From positions 1,240,001 through 1,304,000 of the forward strand of contig NZ_CP076413.1 of assembly GCF_021173085.1 (NCBI RefSeq): a DNA stretch of 64,000 bases. The letters are read 5' to 3'. The notes below the pieces were generated by a model. The model was not told the DNA's origin. It saw nothing but the letters and a program-made list of their open reading frames with translations, and did not search any database. Below, one piece after another: positions 33,848-43,032 of this stretch (within the stretch, counting starts at the first letter, position 1; each line of letters begins with the position of its first letter). The position numbers were made by a program, and so were the translations under genes. This stretch comes from Ralstonia wenshanensis. GTDB taxonomy: Bacteria; Pseudomonadota; Gammaproteobacteria; Burkholderiales; Burkholderiaceae.

Positions 33848-34460
33848 CAAAACGCTGCTGCCGGCCAACGCCACGCCGCTCGAGCGGGCACTGGCGCAAA
33901 CCATCCTGACGCTGCTCGATACGCCCGTTCCGCTCAATCAATTGTGGGATGCGGATACGTGCCCCGTGTCGCTGCTGCCATACCTCGCAAGCGCCCGCTC
34001 GGTAGACCGCTGGAATGCCAACTGGCCCGAAGAGGTTAAGCGGCGCGTCGTGAGAGACGCATTCGCCGTGCACCAGCGCAAAGGCACGGCAGGGGCGCTG
34101 CGCCGCGCGTTAGAGCCGCTGGGCTACCGGCTGACGGTTCAGGAGTGGTGGCAAACGCAGCCACCTGGCAGGCGCGGCACGTTCTCCCTCGACGTCGGCA
34201 TCGAAAACACGGGCGCTACTGAAGCGACGTACGACGAGATCGAGCAGATCGTCGACGACGTGCGGCCGCTATCAAGACACCTGACAGGGCTCACGCTCAG
34301 CGCAGAGATCGCCGGTTACGCCGGCACGCACGCCGCCTGCCTGGAGGGCGACACGGTGACGGTGTACCCGTACATGCCCACGGCAATTGCCACAGAAGGC
34401 GCCACGCATTTCGCGGTGGCCGCCCACGTTGTTGAAATCACTACGGTATCGAATGGCTAA
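33840..34460 (+). CDS. Tail protein I
   Basis: 206 residues from MSDKTLLPANATPLERALAQ. LLPYLASARSVDRWNANWPE and HQRKGTAGALRRALEPLGY are diagnostic of P2 gpI. It overlaps gpJ by 8 bp and the tail fibre by 8 bp. Confidence 0.93.
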   Translation: MSDKTLLPANATPLERALAQTILTLLDTPVPLNQLWDADTCPVSLLPYLASARSVDRWNANWPEEVKRRVVRDAFAVHQRKGTAGALRRALEPLGYRLTVQEWWQTQPPGRRGTFSLDVGIENTGATEATYDEIEQIVDDVRPLSRHLTGLTLSAEIAGYAGTHAACLEGDTVTVYPYMPTAIATEGATHFAVAAHVVEITTVSNG

Positions 34461-36174
34461 GTACTTTGCGACTTTGACGGAGACGGGCGAGGCCAAGATG
34501 GCCCGCACGCTCGTCTCCAATACGATGGTCCCGCTCACCGAAATGGCCGTGGGCGATGGCGGCATCGATGGCGGCGCGGATGCGGAGGTGATGCCCAGCG
34601 CCGCACAACGCGCACTCGTGCGCGAACGCCACCGCCGGCCGCTGAATCGCCTCGTCCGCGACGAGAAAAACCCGAGCATCGTCATTGCCGAGATCTACCT
34701 GCCCGAAGAGGTGGGCGGATGGTGGTCGCGGGAGCTTGGGCTGTACGACGAAGATGGCGAGCTGTTCGCGGTGGCCAACGTGCCGCCCAGCTACAAGCCC
34801 GTGCTTGCAGAGGGCTCCGGGCGCGGTCAGTTCTTCCGCATGATGCTGATCCACAAGGCGGCCGGCAATATCGTTCTGAAAATCGATCCGGCCGTGGTCG
34901 TGGCAACGCGCGAGTATGTCGACGAGCAGGTGACAGCCGTTCGCATGGCCGTGACAGGTGATGCGGACAAGCGGTACGCAACCAAGGAATCGGTCGCGGC
35001 GCTGTCCCGGCATGTTGATGAGGTCCACGAGATTGCGGCCGATGCGTTGCCGCGCTCGGGTGGCGACGTGTCTGGCCCGATCGACATGACGGGCCCGTCT
35101 AACGAGCTCCGCTTCACCGACAGCCAGCAGCCGCTCACAGTAGGTCGCTTCCGCATGGTGTCGAGCAACGGTCAGCTCGTGTTCGACCGCAACACCTCGC
35201 CAGATGGCTCGTTCGCCAGCTACAGCCGTGTGTATTGGGTCGACAACAACGGCAACTTTGTCGTGCCCGGCGTACTGACGGCGGCCAGCGTCAAGACGCA
35301 GTCCATCGTGAACCTGCCGGCACATAACAACGACGGGCGTGGCTTTCTGGAGTTCGGCGGCGATACCGTCATCTGGCGCCTGTTCATGGTGGGCCCTAGC
35401 GGCAACCTGGTCCTCAACGGCTACAACGCTGACGGAAGCAACCGGAACCAGCCGTTCTACATCAACTACACAACGGGCCAGTTGGCATTTGGGGTGCGCC
35501 CGAACTTCGCCGGGCATGCGCCGTGGGATACGGAAAACCTGCCAAATCCGCTTTCGACGGACGGCGGGGGCTTGGCGGCCAACAGGGGTCTCTATTTTGG
35601 TGTTGGTTACGGCAGATACGCGCTGACGGTCTCGTCAAACGGCACGGATTCCATCGGCGGCGGATTCACGGAGTGGAACGCCAACCGGACGCCAGCGCTT
35701 CAGATCGACTGCCCGTGGAACCAAGCGGCCTACATGGGCATCCGCTGGACACAGTGGGGCACGCGCCACCTTGGAGCTATTGACTGCTATGCAGGCGGTA
35801 GCGATGCAACGCTGCCCTTTATCTCGATGCATGTGGGCGCCAAGGTCAACGCATTCACCTTCAACGGCAATGGCGACATGGTCGCCCAAGGTGCCATCCA
35901 CACCGGCAGCGGTGGCGGCATCCTCGCCGGCAACGGAAACGTCTACATGTCGTGGGCCGGCCAGTGGCTTTCCGAGTACCTCTCAAACCTGAACGGCGGC
36001 AAGGCAGGCGCTGGGGCGATATGCCAATGGAACACCGCCATCACTGAATTTGGCGGCGTCTCCACTGGTTCAAGTTCCGGCCAAGCCGACCTGCCTGCCC
36101 CCTACGTACTGGTCGGCCTGCGCAATGGCTTCTACACGCATTACCTGCGCGCGGTGCAACTGCGCAACCAATGA
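34453..36174 (+). CDS. Tail fibre protein
   Basis: 573 residues. The N-terminal 160 residues match the tail-collar fibre domain (DUF3751): KYFATLTETGEAKMARTLVS, LPEEVGGWWSRELGLYDEDG and IVLKIDPAVVVATREYVD. A variable receptor-binding part rich in Gly/Asn/Thr follows. The downstream chaperone gene overlaps by 4 bp. Confidence 0.92.
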   Translation: MAKYFATLTETGEAKMARTLVSNTMVPLTEMAVGDGGIDGGADAEVMPSAAQRALVRERHRRPLNRLVRDEKNPSIVIAEIYLPEEVGGWWSRELGLYDEDGELFAVANVPPSYKPVLAEGSGRGQFFRMMLIHKAAGNIVLKIDPAVVVATREYVDEQVTAVRMAVTGDADKRYATKESVAALSRHVDEVHEIAADALPRSGGDVSGPIDMTGPSNELRFTDSQQPLTVGRFRMVSSNGQLVFDRNTSPDGSFASYSRVYWVDNNGNFVVPGVLTAASVKTQSIVNLPAHNNDGRGFLEFGGDTVIWRLFMVGPSGNLVLNGYNADGSNRNQPFYINYTTGQLAFGVRPNFAGHAPWDTENLPNPLSTDGGGLAANRGLYFGVGYGRYALTVSSNGTDSIGGGFTEWNANRTPALQIDCPWNQAAYMGIRWTQWGTRHLGAIDCYAGGSDATLPFISMHVGAKVNAFTFNGNGDMVAQGAIHTGSGGGILAGNGNVYMSWAGQWLSEYLSNLNGGKAGAGAICQWNTAITEFGGVSTGSSSGQADLPAPYVLVGLRNGFYTHYLRAVQLRNQ

Positions 36175-36620
36175 AGGCACAGCCAATGATCACTCACGAT
36201 GAACTGATCTTCTGCCTGCAGCAGAAGTACCCAAATCTCGCCCATGGTGTCGACTACTGGGTTGGCCAGGAAATGCGCCGTGACACAAACGAGCAGTTGG
36301 CGCCGGCACGCATCATTGCGTGGCACGTAGATGGCCGGCCTACCGACGAGGAGGTCGACGCGCTGGTCGAGCAGCATGGCGAAGCCGCCCGGCAGCACGT
36401 GCTCGGGCAGCGCGCCCGCGAAGAGCGCGACCGTCGCCTGGAGCAGGCCGACGCGATGTTCTACAAGGCCATGGATTCCGGCGACGCCACCCAAGCCCAG
36501 CAGGTCGGCAAGTACCGCCAGGCGCTGCGCGAGGTGCCCGACCAACCCGGTTTCCCCGCCGATTTCACCTGGCCGGATATCCCGGAAGCGTCGTCGGATC
36601 TGTCGACCTCGAACGGGTAA
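36171..36620 (+). CDS. Tail assembly chaperone-like protein beside the fibre gene
   Basis: 149 residues. The C-terminal half (REERDRRLEQADAMFYKAM, QQVGKYRQALREVPDQPGFP, DFTWP) matches the phage tail assembly chaperone pattern (XkdW/Phage_tail_APC). The N-terminal part is distinct. Position behind the fibre gene suits a fibre assembly factor. Confidence 0.8.
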   Translation: MKAQPMITHDELIFCLQQKYPNLAHGVDYWVGQEMRRDTNEQLAPARIIAWHVDGRPTDEEVDALVEQHGEAARQHVLGQRAREERDRRLEQADAMFYKAMDSGDATQAQQVGKYRQALREVPDQPGFPADFTWPDIPEASSDLSTSNG

Positions 36621-36646
36621 ACACCGCGGCACATCCCTCAGCCACC

Positions 36647-36675
36647 AAGCCCCGCCATCGAGCGGGGCTTTTTCA
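36647..36675 (+). terminator. Terminator after the fibre genes
   Basis: AAGCCCCGC (36647-36655) pairs with GCGGGGCTT (36662-36670), followed by TTTTC. It splits the fibre module from the sheath module. Confidence 0.88.
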
Positions 36676-36700
36676 TTTCCACTTCCCATCGAGGAGCCGC

Positions 36701-37864
36701 ATGGCATCTTCTTTCTTCCACGGCATCACCACCACGATCGTCGACACCGGCCCGCGCCCGATCGCGGTGCCGTCCTCGTCCATCATCGGCCTGGTCGACA
36801 CCTACACTCCCGGCCCGGATCTCGTGCAGCCCGATGTGCCGGTGCAGATCACCAACCCGCGCGAGGCGGCGGAGGCCTTCGGCCAGGACAGCGCCATCAC
36901 GCGCGCCATCAACGCCATCTATACCCGCACCTCGGCGGTCATCGTCGCCACTGGCGTCGCGCAGTCCGACGATGCTGATGCGCTCACATCGAGCGTGATT
37001 GGCGGCACCACCGGCGCCGGCATGCGCACAGGCCTGCAGTCGATGCTCGATGCCAAATCGCGCTTCAACGTGCAGCCGCGCTTGCTGATCGCACCCAAGT
37101 TCTCCGCGCGCCAGCCGGTCGCCACGGCCGTTGATGCGCTGGCCTCCAAGCTGCGTGCCATTGGCATCATCGACGGCCCGAACACCACCGACGAAGCCGC
37201 ACTCGCGTATGCGCGCAACTTCGGCTCCAAGCGCCTCTACATGGTCGACCCGGGCGTGCGCACGTGGGATACCGCCGCAAATGCAGAGGCCGACGCGCCG
37301 GCATCAGCCTACGTGGCTGGCCTGTTTGCGTACACCGATGCGGAATACGGCTACTGGGCGTCCCCGTCCAACAAGGAATTCGTTGGCATCACCGGCACCG
37401 GCCGGCCCATCGAGTTTCTCGACAACGATCCAACCTGCCGCGCCAACCTGCTCAACGAGGCCCGCATCGCCACCATCATTCGCGATGGTGGCTATCGCCT
37501 GTGGGGCAACCGCACGTTGTCGGCAGATCCGAAGTGGTCGTTCGTCACGCGCGTGCGCACGCTCGACATCCTCATGGATGCCGCGCAGGCGGGCCACAAA
37601 TGGGCCGTCGACCGTGGCATCACAAAAACCTACGTCCACGACGTCACCGAAGGGCTGCAGGCATTCATGCGCGACCAGCGCAACGCAGGCGCGCTGATCA
37701 ACTTCGAGGTCTACGCAGACCCGGTGCTCAACACCGCCAGCCAGATCGAGCAGGGCCGCGTCGTGTGGAACGTGCGCTTCACCGATGTCATCCCCGCAGA
37801 AAACCCGATCTTCCGCTTCGAAGTCACCAATGAGTGGCTGACCGAAGTGCTCGACACCAAATAA
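36701..37864 (+). CDS. Contractile tail sheath protein FI
   Basis: 387 residues, the usual P2 FI size, after a GAGGAG site. MASSFFHGITTTIVDTGPRP and SSIIGLVDTYTPGP at the N-terminus, SPSNKEFVGITGTGRPIEF and a C-terminal INFEVYADPVLNTASQIEQG are sheath hallmarks. This shows that the tail is contractile (myovirus), despite the lambda-type head. Confidence 0.95.
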   Translation: MASSFFHGITTTIVDTGPRPIAVPSSSIIGLVDTYTPGPDLVQPDVPVQITNPREAAEAFGQDSAITRAINAIYTRTSAVIVATGVAQSDDADALTSSVIGGTTGAGMRTGLQSMLDAKSRFNVQPRLLIAPKFSARQPVATAVDALASKLRAIGIIDGPNTTDEAALAYARNFGSKRLYMVDPGVRTWDTAANAEADAPASAYVAGLFAYTDAEYGYWASPSNKEFVGITGTGRPIEFLDNDPTCRANLLNEARIATIIRDGGYRLWGNRTLSADPKWSFVTRVRTLDILMDAAQAGHKWAVDRGITKTYVHDVTEGLQAFMRDQRNAGALINFEVYADPVLNTASQIEQGRVVWNVRFTDVIPAENPIFRFEVTNEWLTEVLDTK

Positions 37865-37873
37865 CGGAGGTGC

Positions 37874-38380
37874 ATGTTGGTACCCGAGACACTCTACAAC
37901 TTCAACCTGTTCGTCGATGGCACGAACCTCGCAGGGCAGGCGTCCGAACTGACGCCGCCCAAGCTGAAGATCAAGACCGAGGACTATCGCGCCGGCGGCA
38001 TGGATGCGCCCGTCAAGCTGGATATGGGCATGGAGGCGATGGAAGCGTCGTTCTCGCTCGTCACGCTGTCGACCGCTGTGCTGAAGCTGTTTGGCCTGGC
38101 CGACCAGAACGCCTTTAACGGCACCTTCCGCGGCGCCTTGCGCACCAAAGACGGCAAAACCCGCAGCGTCGTGCTCGTGCTGCGCGGCATGCTCTACGAG
38201 GTCGATCCGGGCTCGTGGAAGCCGGGCGAGAAGTCCGAATCCAAGTACTCCGTCAGTGCTGACTACTACAAGCTCGAAATCGACAGCCGCGTCTGGCACG
38301 AGATCGACGTGCTCGGCTGCAAGCGCGTCATTGACGGCGTCGACCAGCTCGCCGAAGTGCGCGCCGCCATCGGCCTGTAA
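37874..38380 (+). CDS. Tail tube protein FII
   Basis: 168 residues, the size of P2 FII. LVPETLYNFNLFVDGTNLAG, PKLKIKTEDYRAGGMDAPV and LRGMLYEVDPGSWKPGEKSE are characteristic. Forms the inner tube beneath the sheath. Confidence 0.94.
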   Translation: MLVPETLYNFNLFVDGTNLAGQASELTPPKLKIKTEDYRAGGMDAPVKLDMGMEAMEASFSLVTLSTAVLKLFGLADQNAFNGTFRGALRTKDGKTRSVVLVLRGMLYEVDPGSWKPGEKSESKYSVSADYYKLEIDSRVWHEIDVLGCKRVIDGVDQLAEVRAAIGL

Positions 38381-38403
38381 GGCAAAAAACGAGAACCACG
38401 CAA

Positions 38404-38724
38404 ATGCAAACCACCACCATCAAGCTGAAGTTTCCCGCCGTCGTCAACGGCGTCAAGGTCGACGCGCTCACGCTGCGTCAGCCCACCGTGCGCGACATGC
38501 GCGTCGCCGGCCAGCAGGCGGGCGGCGATGAAGAACTGCGCGAGATCCTGCTCTTCGCGTCGCTCGCCACCGCTGGCCAGAACGACATCGAGGGCCTGAC
38601 CTATGTCGACTACCAGCGCGTGCAGCGCGGCTACTTTCGGCTGCTGGCCGACCGCGAGGCTACCGATGCCGGACATCAAGCGGCTGACCAAGCGTCTGCT
38701 GTCGATGGGCGTCAGCCCGCGTGA
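38404..38724 (+). CDS. Tail assembly chaperone, P2 gpE-like
   Basis: 106 residues. TTTIKLKFPAVVNGVKVDAL and LTLRQPTVRDMRVAGQQAGG match P2-type gpE. The chaperone binds the tape measure protein. The next gene (E'-like) starts inside its 3' end in another frame. Confidence 0.85.
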   Translation: MQTTTIKLKFPAVVNGVKVDALTLRQPTVRDMRVAGQQAGGDEELREILLFASLATAGQNDIEGLTYVDYQRVQRGYFRLLADREATDAGHQAADQASAVDGRQPA

Positions 38725-38773
38725 CATTGACGCCATGACGGTTGACGACATGGTCTGGTGGTTGACCGACTGA
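38666..38773 (+). CDS. gpE'-like small reading frame
   Basis: 35 codons, MPDIKRLTKRLLSMGVSPRD then MTVDDMVWWLTD, resembling the short GpE/E' family (acidic patch, W at the end) that in P2 is made as a frameshift extension of E. Here the frame differs from E and has its own ATG; no obvious slippery heptamer was seen. It ends 34 bp before the tape measure gene. Confidence 0.55.
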   Translation: MPDIKRLTKRLLSMGVSPRDIDAMTVDDMVWWLTD

Positions 38774-38807
38774 CGCGGCAACGCGGCGCCACACAGCAGG
38801 AGCACGG

Positions 38808-41117
38808 ATGGCAACAAAAGACATAGCGCTTGGCATCCTCATCGGTGGCGCGGTCAGCTCAACCTTGGGCCGTGCCGTCAACGAGGTGGGCACCAAGCTG
38901 GATGCACTCAAGAAGCGCGCTGGCGAGGCGCGCGTCTGGCAGAACACCATCGGCGAGACGCAGCGCCTGCAGCGTGAGTTTCGCGACTTGCACGCCGCCG
39001 GCGACAAGGCCGCCGATGCAGTGCGGCGCAAGATCGAGCGCAATACCCGCGCGCTGCGCGATGCCGGGTTCGAGGTCGACCGCCTAGACCGCTCGTATCA
39101 ACGCCTCGGCCGCACCGCACGCGGGCTGGAACTGCGCGCCCGTGGTACTGCACTTGTGGCAGATGGCCGAGACCGCCTGCGCAACACCATTGGAGACACG
39201 GGCAAGTTTGTCGCCGCAGCGGCGGTACCGACCGCCATCTCCGCCGGCTACGAGGCCATCATCCGCGACATTGCCATCAAGGCCGGTGCCGCGCGCACCG
39301 ACAAAGAGCGCGAGATGAGCAGCGGCATTGCCGCCTCCGCGCAGCAAAGCGGCATCGGCCGCAACGTGCTGGCAGATGCCGTCAACCAGATGGTGTCGGC
39401 CGGCATGGACGTCGACCGCGCGCTGTCGTTCGCGCCGCTGGTGGGCAAGTTCTCCGTCAGCCAGGGCGCGGACCCGAAGGAAACCGCCCGGATGATCCAG
39501 GCGCTCGAGCAGAACGCCAAAATCTCCGACCCGGCCAAGATGGCACAGGCGCTGGAAGCCATCGCGTTTCAGGGTAAGGAAGGCTCGTTCGAATCGAGCG
39601 ACATGGCGCGCTGGTTCCCGGTGCTGCTGGCTGACATGCAGAAGCTCGGCATTGTCGGTAACACCTCTGTCGAGCAGCTCGGCGCACTGCTGCAGGTGCA
39701 GATGAAAACCGCCGGCAGCGCGGATGAGGCCGCCAACAACACGAAAAACTGGTTCTCCAAGATCGGCAGCGGAGAGACGGCCGGCAACTACGCCAAGGCC
39801 GGCATCGACTACCAAGCCAAGATGCGCGAGGCCATCGGCAAGGGCTGGAGCACGATGGAAGCTTCCTTCGTGCTGGCGCGCGCCTACATCGAGCATGCCG
39901 ACCCGGAGAAGGCCAAGCAGCTCGCGGCCGCCGCGCAGCAGTTCAACAACGAATCCGACCCCGCCAAGCGGGAGGCGCAGATGCGCGCCTTTGCCGAAAC
40001 GATGAAGACGGGCGACCTCTTCAACGACATGCAGGTCAAGGCCGCATTGACGGCCTACATGCAGAACGCCGATCTGTATCAGCGCCTGAAAACCGAAGGC
40101 GCCAAGGCAGCGGGCGAGATCGAGAAAGACCTGGCCGACCGCCGCGATAGCTCGAAGCAGAAATGGGCCGAAGTCGGGCAGGCGTGGGACGAAGCCATGC
40201 GCCGCATTGGCGATGCGCTCAAGCCCGTGACCGACTCGGTGGCGGATCTCGCTGCTGGCGCCGGCACCTCCGTCGGCAAGCTGGCCGCCGAATCGCCCAA
40301 AGCCACGGTCGCCATCGGCGGCGTGCTCGCGTCGATTCTGGCGTTCAGAGGTGGGCGTGCCGTATGGAAGATCGGCAAGGGCGTTTCCGACATCGCGCGC
40401 GGCACTGCCGTTGCAGCAGGCGTCGGTCGTGCGGCTGAGGCGGCGGCAACCGCCACCAAGGCCGCACCGGCCGCTGCAAAGGCGCCCGGCGTGCTGGGCG
40501 CTTCCGGCCGGTTCCTGAAAGGTGCAGCGCCCAAGCTGGGCAAGATTGGCGGTGTCGCTGGCGTTCTGGCGCTGGTGGGCACGGCCGGCATGGCAAGCGC
40601 CGAAGCGGCCGAAAAGCCCGGCACCAAGGCTGACAAGGCCAAAGCCATCGCCGGCATTGGTGCAGGCCTCGCGGGCGAGCTTGCTGGCGGCGCAGCAGGC
40701 CGCGCCATCGGCGCCGTGGCCGGCACAGCCATCGCGGGGCCCATCGGCACCGTTGTTGGCGGGCTGCTTGGCGGCATGCTGGGTTCGTACCTGGGCGGCA
40801 AGGCCAGCACTGCGCTGGCAGACCGTGCCCTCAACGACAAGAAGCCCGAGGTGGCACCAACAGCAGCCGCGCCTGTCCTGCCCGCCGGCGCACAGGAAGC
40901 GCTCGGTACCGCCCAGGCAGCCGCCAATGCGCCGCCGCCACGGTTGCAAGTCGACCAGCGGTTCGAGTTCGCACCAAAGATCGACCTGACGGTCAACGGT
41001 GACGTCAAAGACCCGCGCAAGCTCGCTGAAGAGCTGATGCCGCACCTGCGCCGCCAGTTCGACGAGTACGCCGCACAGCAACGCCGGGCCGCCATGTCGG
41101 ACGGCTCGCACGTTTAG
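38808..41117 (+). CDS. Tail tape measure protein
   Basis: 769 residues. Helical N-terminus (LGRAVNEVGTKLDALKKRAG), then a TP901/P2-gpT-like core (GIAASAQQSGIGRNVLADAV, QALEQNAKISDPAKMAQALE) and Ala/Gly-rich hydrophobic segments near 500-650 that could cross membranes. It sets tail length and is ejected with the DNA. Confidence 0.92.
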   Translation: MATKDIALGILIGGAVSSTLGRAVNEVGTKLDALKKRAGEARVWQNTIGETQRLQREFRDLHAAGDKAADAVRRKIERNTRALRDAGFEVDRLDRSYQRLGRTARGLELRARGTALVADGRDRLRNTIGDTGKFVAAAAVPTAISAGYEAIIRDIAIKAGAARTDKEREMSSGIAASAQQSGIGRNVLADAVNQMVSAGMDVDRALSFAPLVGKFSVSQGADPKETARMIQALEQNAKISDPAKMAQALEAIAFQGKEGSFESSDMARWFPVLLADMQKLGIVGNTSVEQLGALLQVQMKTAGSADEAANNTKNWFSKIGSGETAGNYAKAGIDYQAKMREAIGKGWSTMEASFVLARAYIEHADPEKAKQLAAAAQQFNNESDPAKREAQMRAFAETMKTGDLFNDMQVKAALTAYMQNADLYQRLKTEGAKAAGEIEKDLADRRDSSKQKWAEVGQAWDEAMRRIGDALKPVTDSVADLAAGAGTSVGKLAAESPKATVAIGGVLASILAFRGGRAVWKIGKGVSDIARGTAVAAGVGRAAEAAATATKAAPAAAKAPGVLGASGRFLKGAAPKLGKIGGVAGVLALVGTAGMASAEAAEKPGTKADKAKAIAGIGAGLAGELAGGAAGRAIGAVAGTAIAGPIGTVVGGLLGGMLGSYLGGKASTALADRALNDKKPEVAPTAAAPVLPAGAQEALGTAQAAANAPPPRLQVDQRFEFAPKIDLTVNGDVKDPRKLAEELMPHLRRQFDEYAAQQRRAAMSDGSHV

Positions 41118-41255
41118 CCTCCCCGTCTTGCAGAGTATTCCGGAGACCGTTGCCGAATCAGATGCGGTATCTCGACTCAAACTTCGTCGCCACCTGGACG
41201 ACGGTTGGCGACGACAGGGCTCCCGGCAAAACACTGCATGTGAGAACGAGAGTTC

Positions 41256-41837
41256 TTAGTCGCATGGCTTGTTTCCTGAATAGGATTCGACGATTTGCCC
41301 GGCTAGATTGTCTTGAGCTTTCGCTTGGGCATTCAGCCGATCGCGGGTATTGAGGAACATGGCAAGGACGTCCTTGGTGGCATCGAGCCATGGGCGTCCG
41401 AGTTGGCTCCGAGCGCAGGCGAAAGAGCGCCATAACTCTCGTGCAGCGAGCTGAGCCCTCTCCGGCGTGGTGGCTGTAAGGATGAAGTTCTGCTGCGCTT
41501 TCGCGTACTGCATCATCGCTGCCCGCTGTGCCGGATCCGGATATGTCTTTTCGATGTAGTGCTCGACGTCGTCGCGTATGCCGTCTTTATTGGCGTCGAT
41601 GCCCGCGATGGATGCGTCGAAATCCGTCGATTTCACGCTGGGGCGGCCCGCCTGATTTTCGACCGCGCCCATCTGCGGGTTCAGTGCTGAACTCTTGTTG
41701 ACTTGAGCGGCGCCGGATGGTGTCGGCGCGGCCCCGGTTACCTGGTTGTGACCATCGCTCTCGCTTTTGGATGAGAGCGACCACCAAGCAGCGGTAATTG
41801 AGCACACGGCAACCGCGGCCACGATTTTTGCCTTCAC
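41256..41837 (-). CDS. Membrane-anchored protein with an EF-hand loop (phage moron)
   Basis: 193 residues on the strand opposite to the tail genes. One N-terminal membrane helix or signal anchor (about 5-22), an Asn/Ser/Gly-rich linker, then DANKDGIRDDVE, a complete 12-residue EF-hand loop with ligands at 1, 3, 5, 9 and 12. A helical C-terminal domain with two cysteines (C141-like and the terminal C) follows. It is inserted between tape measure and gpU. Typical of lysogenic-conversion cargo; function unknown. Confidence 0.75.
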   Translation of the reverse strand: MKAKIVAAVAVCSITAAWWSLSSKSESDGHNQVTGAAPTPSGAAQVNKSSALNPQMGAVENQAGRPSVKSTDFDASIAGIDANKDGIRDDVEHYIEKTYPDPAQRAAMMQYAKAQQNFILTATTPERAQLAARELWRSFACARSQLGRPWLDATKDVLAMFLNTRDRLNAQAKAQDNLAGQIVESYSGNKPCD

Positions 41838-41969
41838 GTCTCCCCCTTTTGCGGGGCGTTTGGCTCATTGCCCGCGCTGGACGTTTATCTGAATGCGTTT
41901 TTGAAACGTAGGAAGGAAGGTAAGCGTTTGCAAGTCGACGGTGTGAAAGTTTCCTTAACGGAACAGATC

Positions 41970-42848
41970 ATGGATTTTCAGAAGTTCGCATCCGCAGCGG
42001 CCACGCATGCGGCGCGCGCGGCCGGGCATGTCCGGCAGATGGAGCGGTTGCTCGACAAGCCTGACGGCACAGGCGATGCAAATGCGCGCCGCCGCGAGGC
42101 GCAGGCCTTGGGTGACCTCGGCAGCGCCGGCAACGCGCTTGCCGCCGCCGGCGAGGCCATCGGCGGCACTGGCCGCGTGACGGCAGCACGTGGCGCAGCA
42201 CAACGCGCACTCAACCTGACAGAGGCCGCGCTGGGCGCCATTCAACGCACCGCCGCCGGCGAGCGCTTCGCCCCCGTCCTGCGCGCCGCGCAAACCACCG
42301 GCGATGCACTGGCAACGGTACGCCGCCGCCTCGATGCCGTCCTGCCCGCCGTCACGCCCAACGTGCGGAGCCTGGTGCCCAGCTACGCGCTGGGCCCGGA
42401 CAAGATCCTCGGCGCCGGCCAAACCGCTGGTGCCACCGAACGCCTGCTCGTCCTGTCGACGGACGACGGCGAGCAATTCCAGTTCGGCCTCTCCACGGCT
42501 GCATACGACCGCCTGCGTCGCGAGACCCGCTACAACATCGCCGCGCAAGAACGCATCCAGCGGCAAGAGGCATTGCAGGCCGTGGGCGCGGGCGGCGACA
42601 CCATCACCGTATCGGGCGCCATCTTCACCGCCGGCGGCGCGGGGGCAGGGCAGCTTGATCGCCTGCGTGCCATCGGTGCTGCGCTCAAGCCCGTGCAGCT
42701 CACCACCGGCTCCGGCGACGTGCTTGGCCGCTACTTCCTCGACCGCGTGGGCGAAGAGCAAGTCGGCCTGCTGGCCGACGGCACACCGCGCAAACAAGGT
42801 TTCGATTTGGAGTTCCGACGCTATGGCGATGACTATCAGAACATCTGA
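41970..42848 (+). CDS. Tail protein U-type
   Basis: 292 residues from MDFQKFASAAATHAARAAG. The C-terminal third (LDRLRAIGAALKPVQLTTGS, VLGRYFLDRVGEEQ, GTPRKQGFDLEFRRYGDD) matches P2 gpU, with an extra helical N-terminal part before it. The frame is open further upstream, but no good start or ribosome site supports a longer product. Overlaps gpX. Confidence 0.8.
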   Translation: MDFQKFASAAATHAARAAGHVRQMERLLDKPDGTGDANARRREAQALGDLGSAGNALAAAGEAIGGTGRVTAARGAAQRALNLTEAALGAIQRTAAGERFAPVLRAAQTTGDALATVRRRLDAVLPAVTPNVRSLVPSYALGPDKILGAGQTAGATERLLVLSTDDGEQFQFGLSTAAYDRLRRETRYNIAAQERIQRQEALQAVGAGGDTITVSGAIFTAGGAGAGQLDRLRAIGAALKPVQLTTGSGDVLGRYFLDRVGEEQVGLLADGTPRKQGFDLEFRRYGDDYQNI

Positions 42849-43029
42849 CGGCGACGTGCTGGACGTGCTCTGCTACCGCGCATACGGCACGCTGGCCGGC
42901 GCGGTGGAAGCCGTGCTCGATGCCAACCCCGGCCTCGCCGCGCGGCGTCAGCCATATGCCGCCGGCGTGGAGATCTTCCTGCCCGACCTCACGCCCGCGC
43001 GCGACGAACCCATCCAGCTTTGGACGTAA
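42823..43029 (+). CDS. Tail protein X
   Basis: 68 residues from MAMTIRTSDGDVLDVLCYRA. LysM-like pattern: D.LD..CYR.YG, VEAVLDANPGLA, YAAGVEIFLPDL. P2 gpX family, a small baseplate or tail component. Starts inside the gpU end. Confidence 0.88.
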   Translation: MAMTIRTSDGDVLDVLCYRAYGTLAGAVEAVLDANPGLAARRQPYAAGVEIFLPDLTPARDEPIQLWT

Positions 43030-43032
43030 CGC

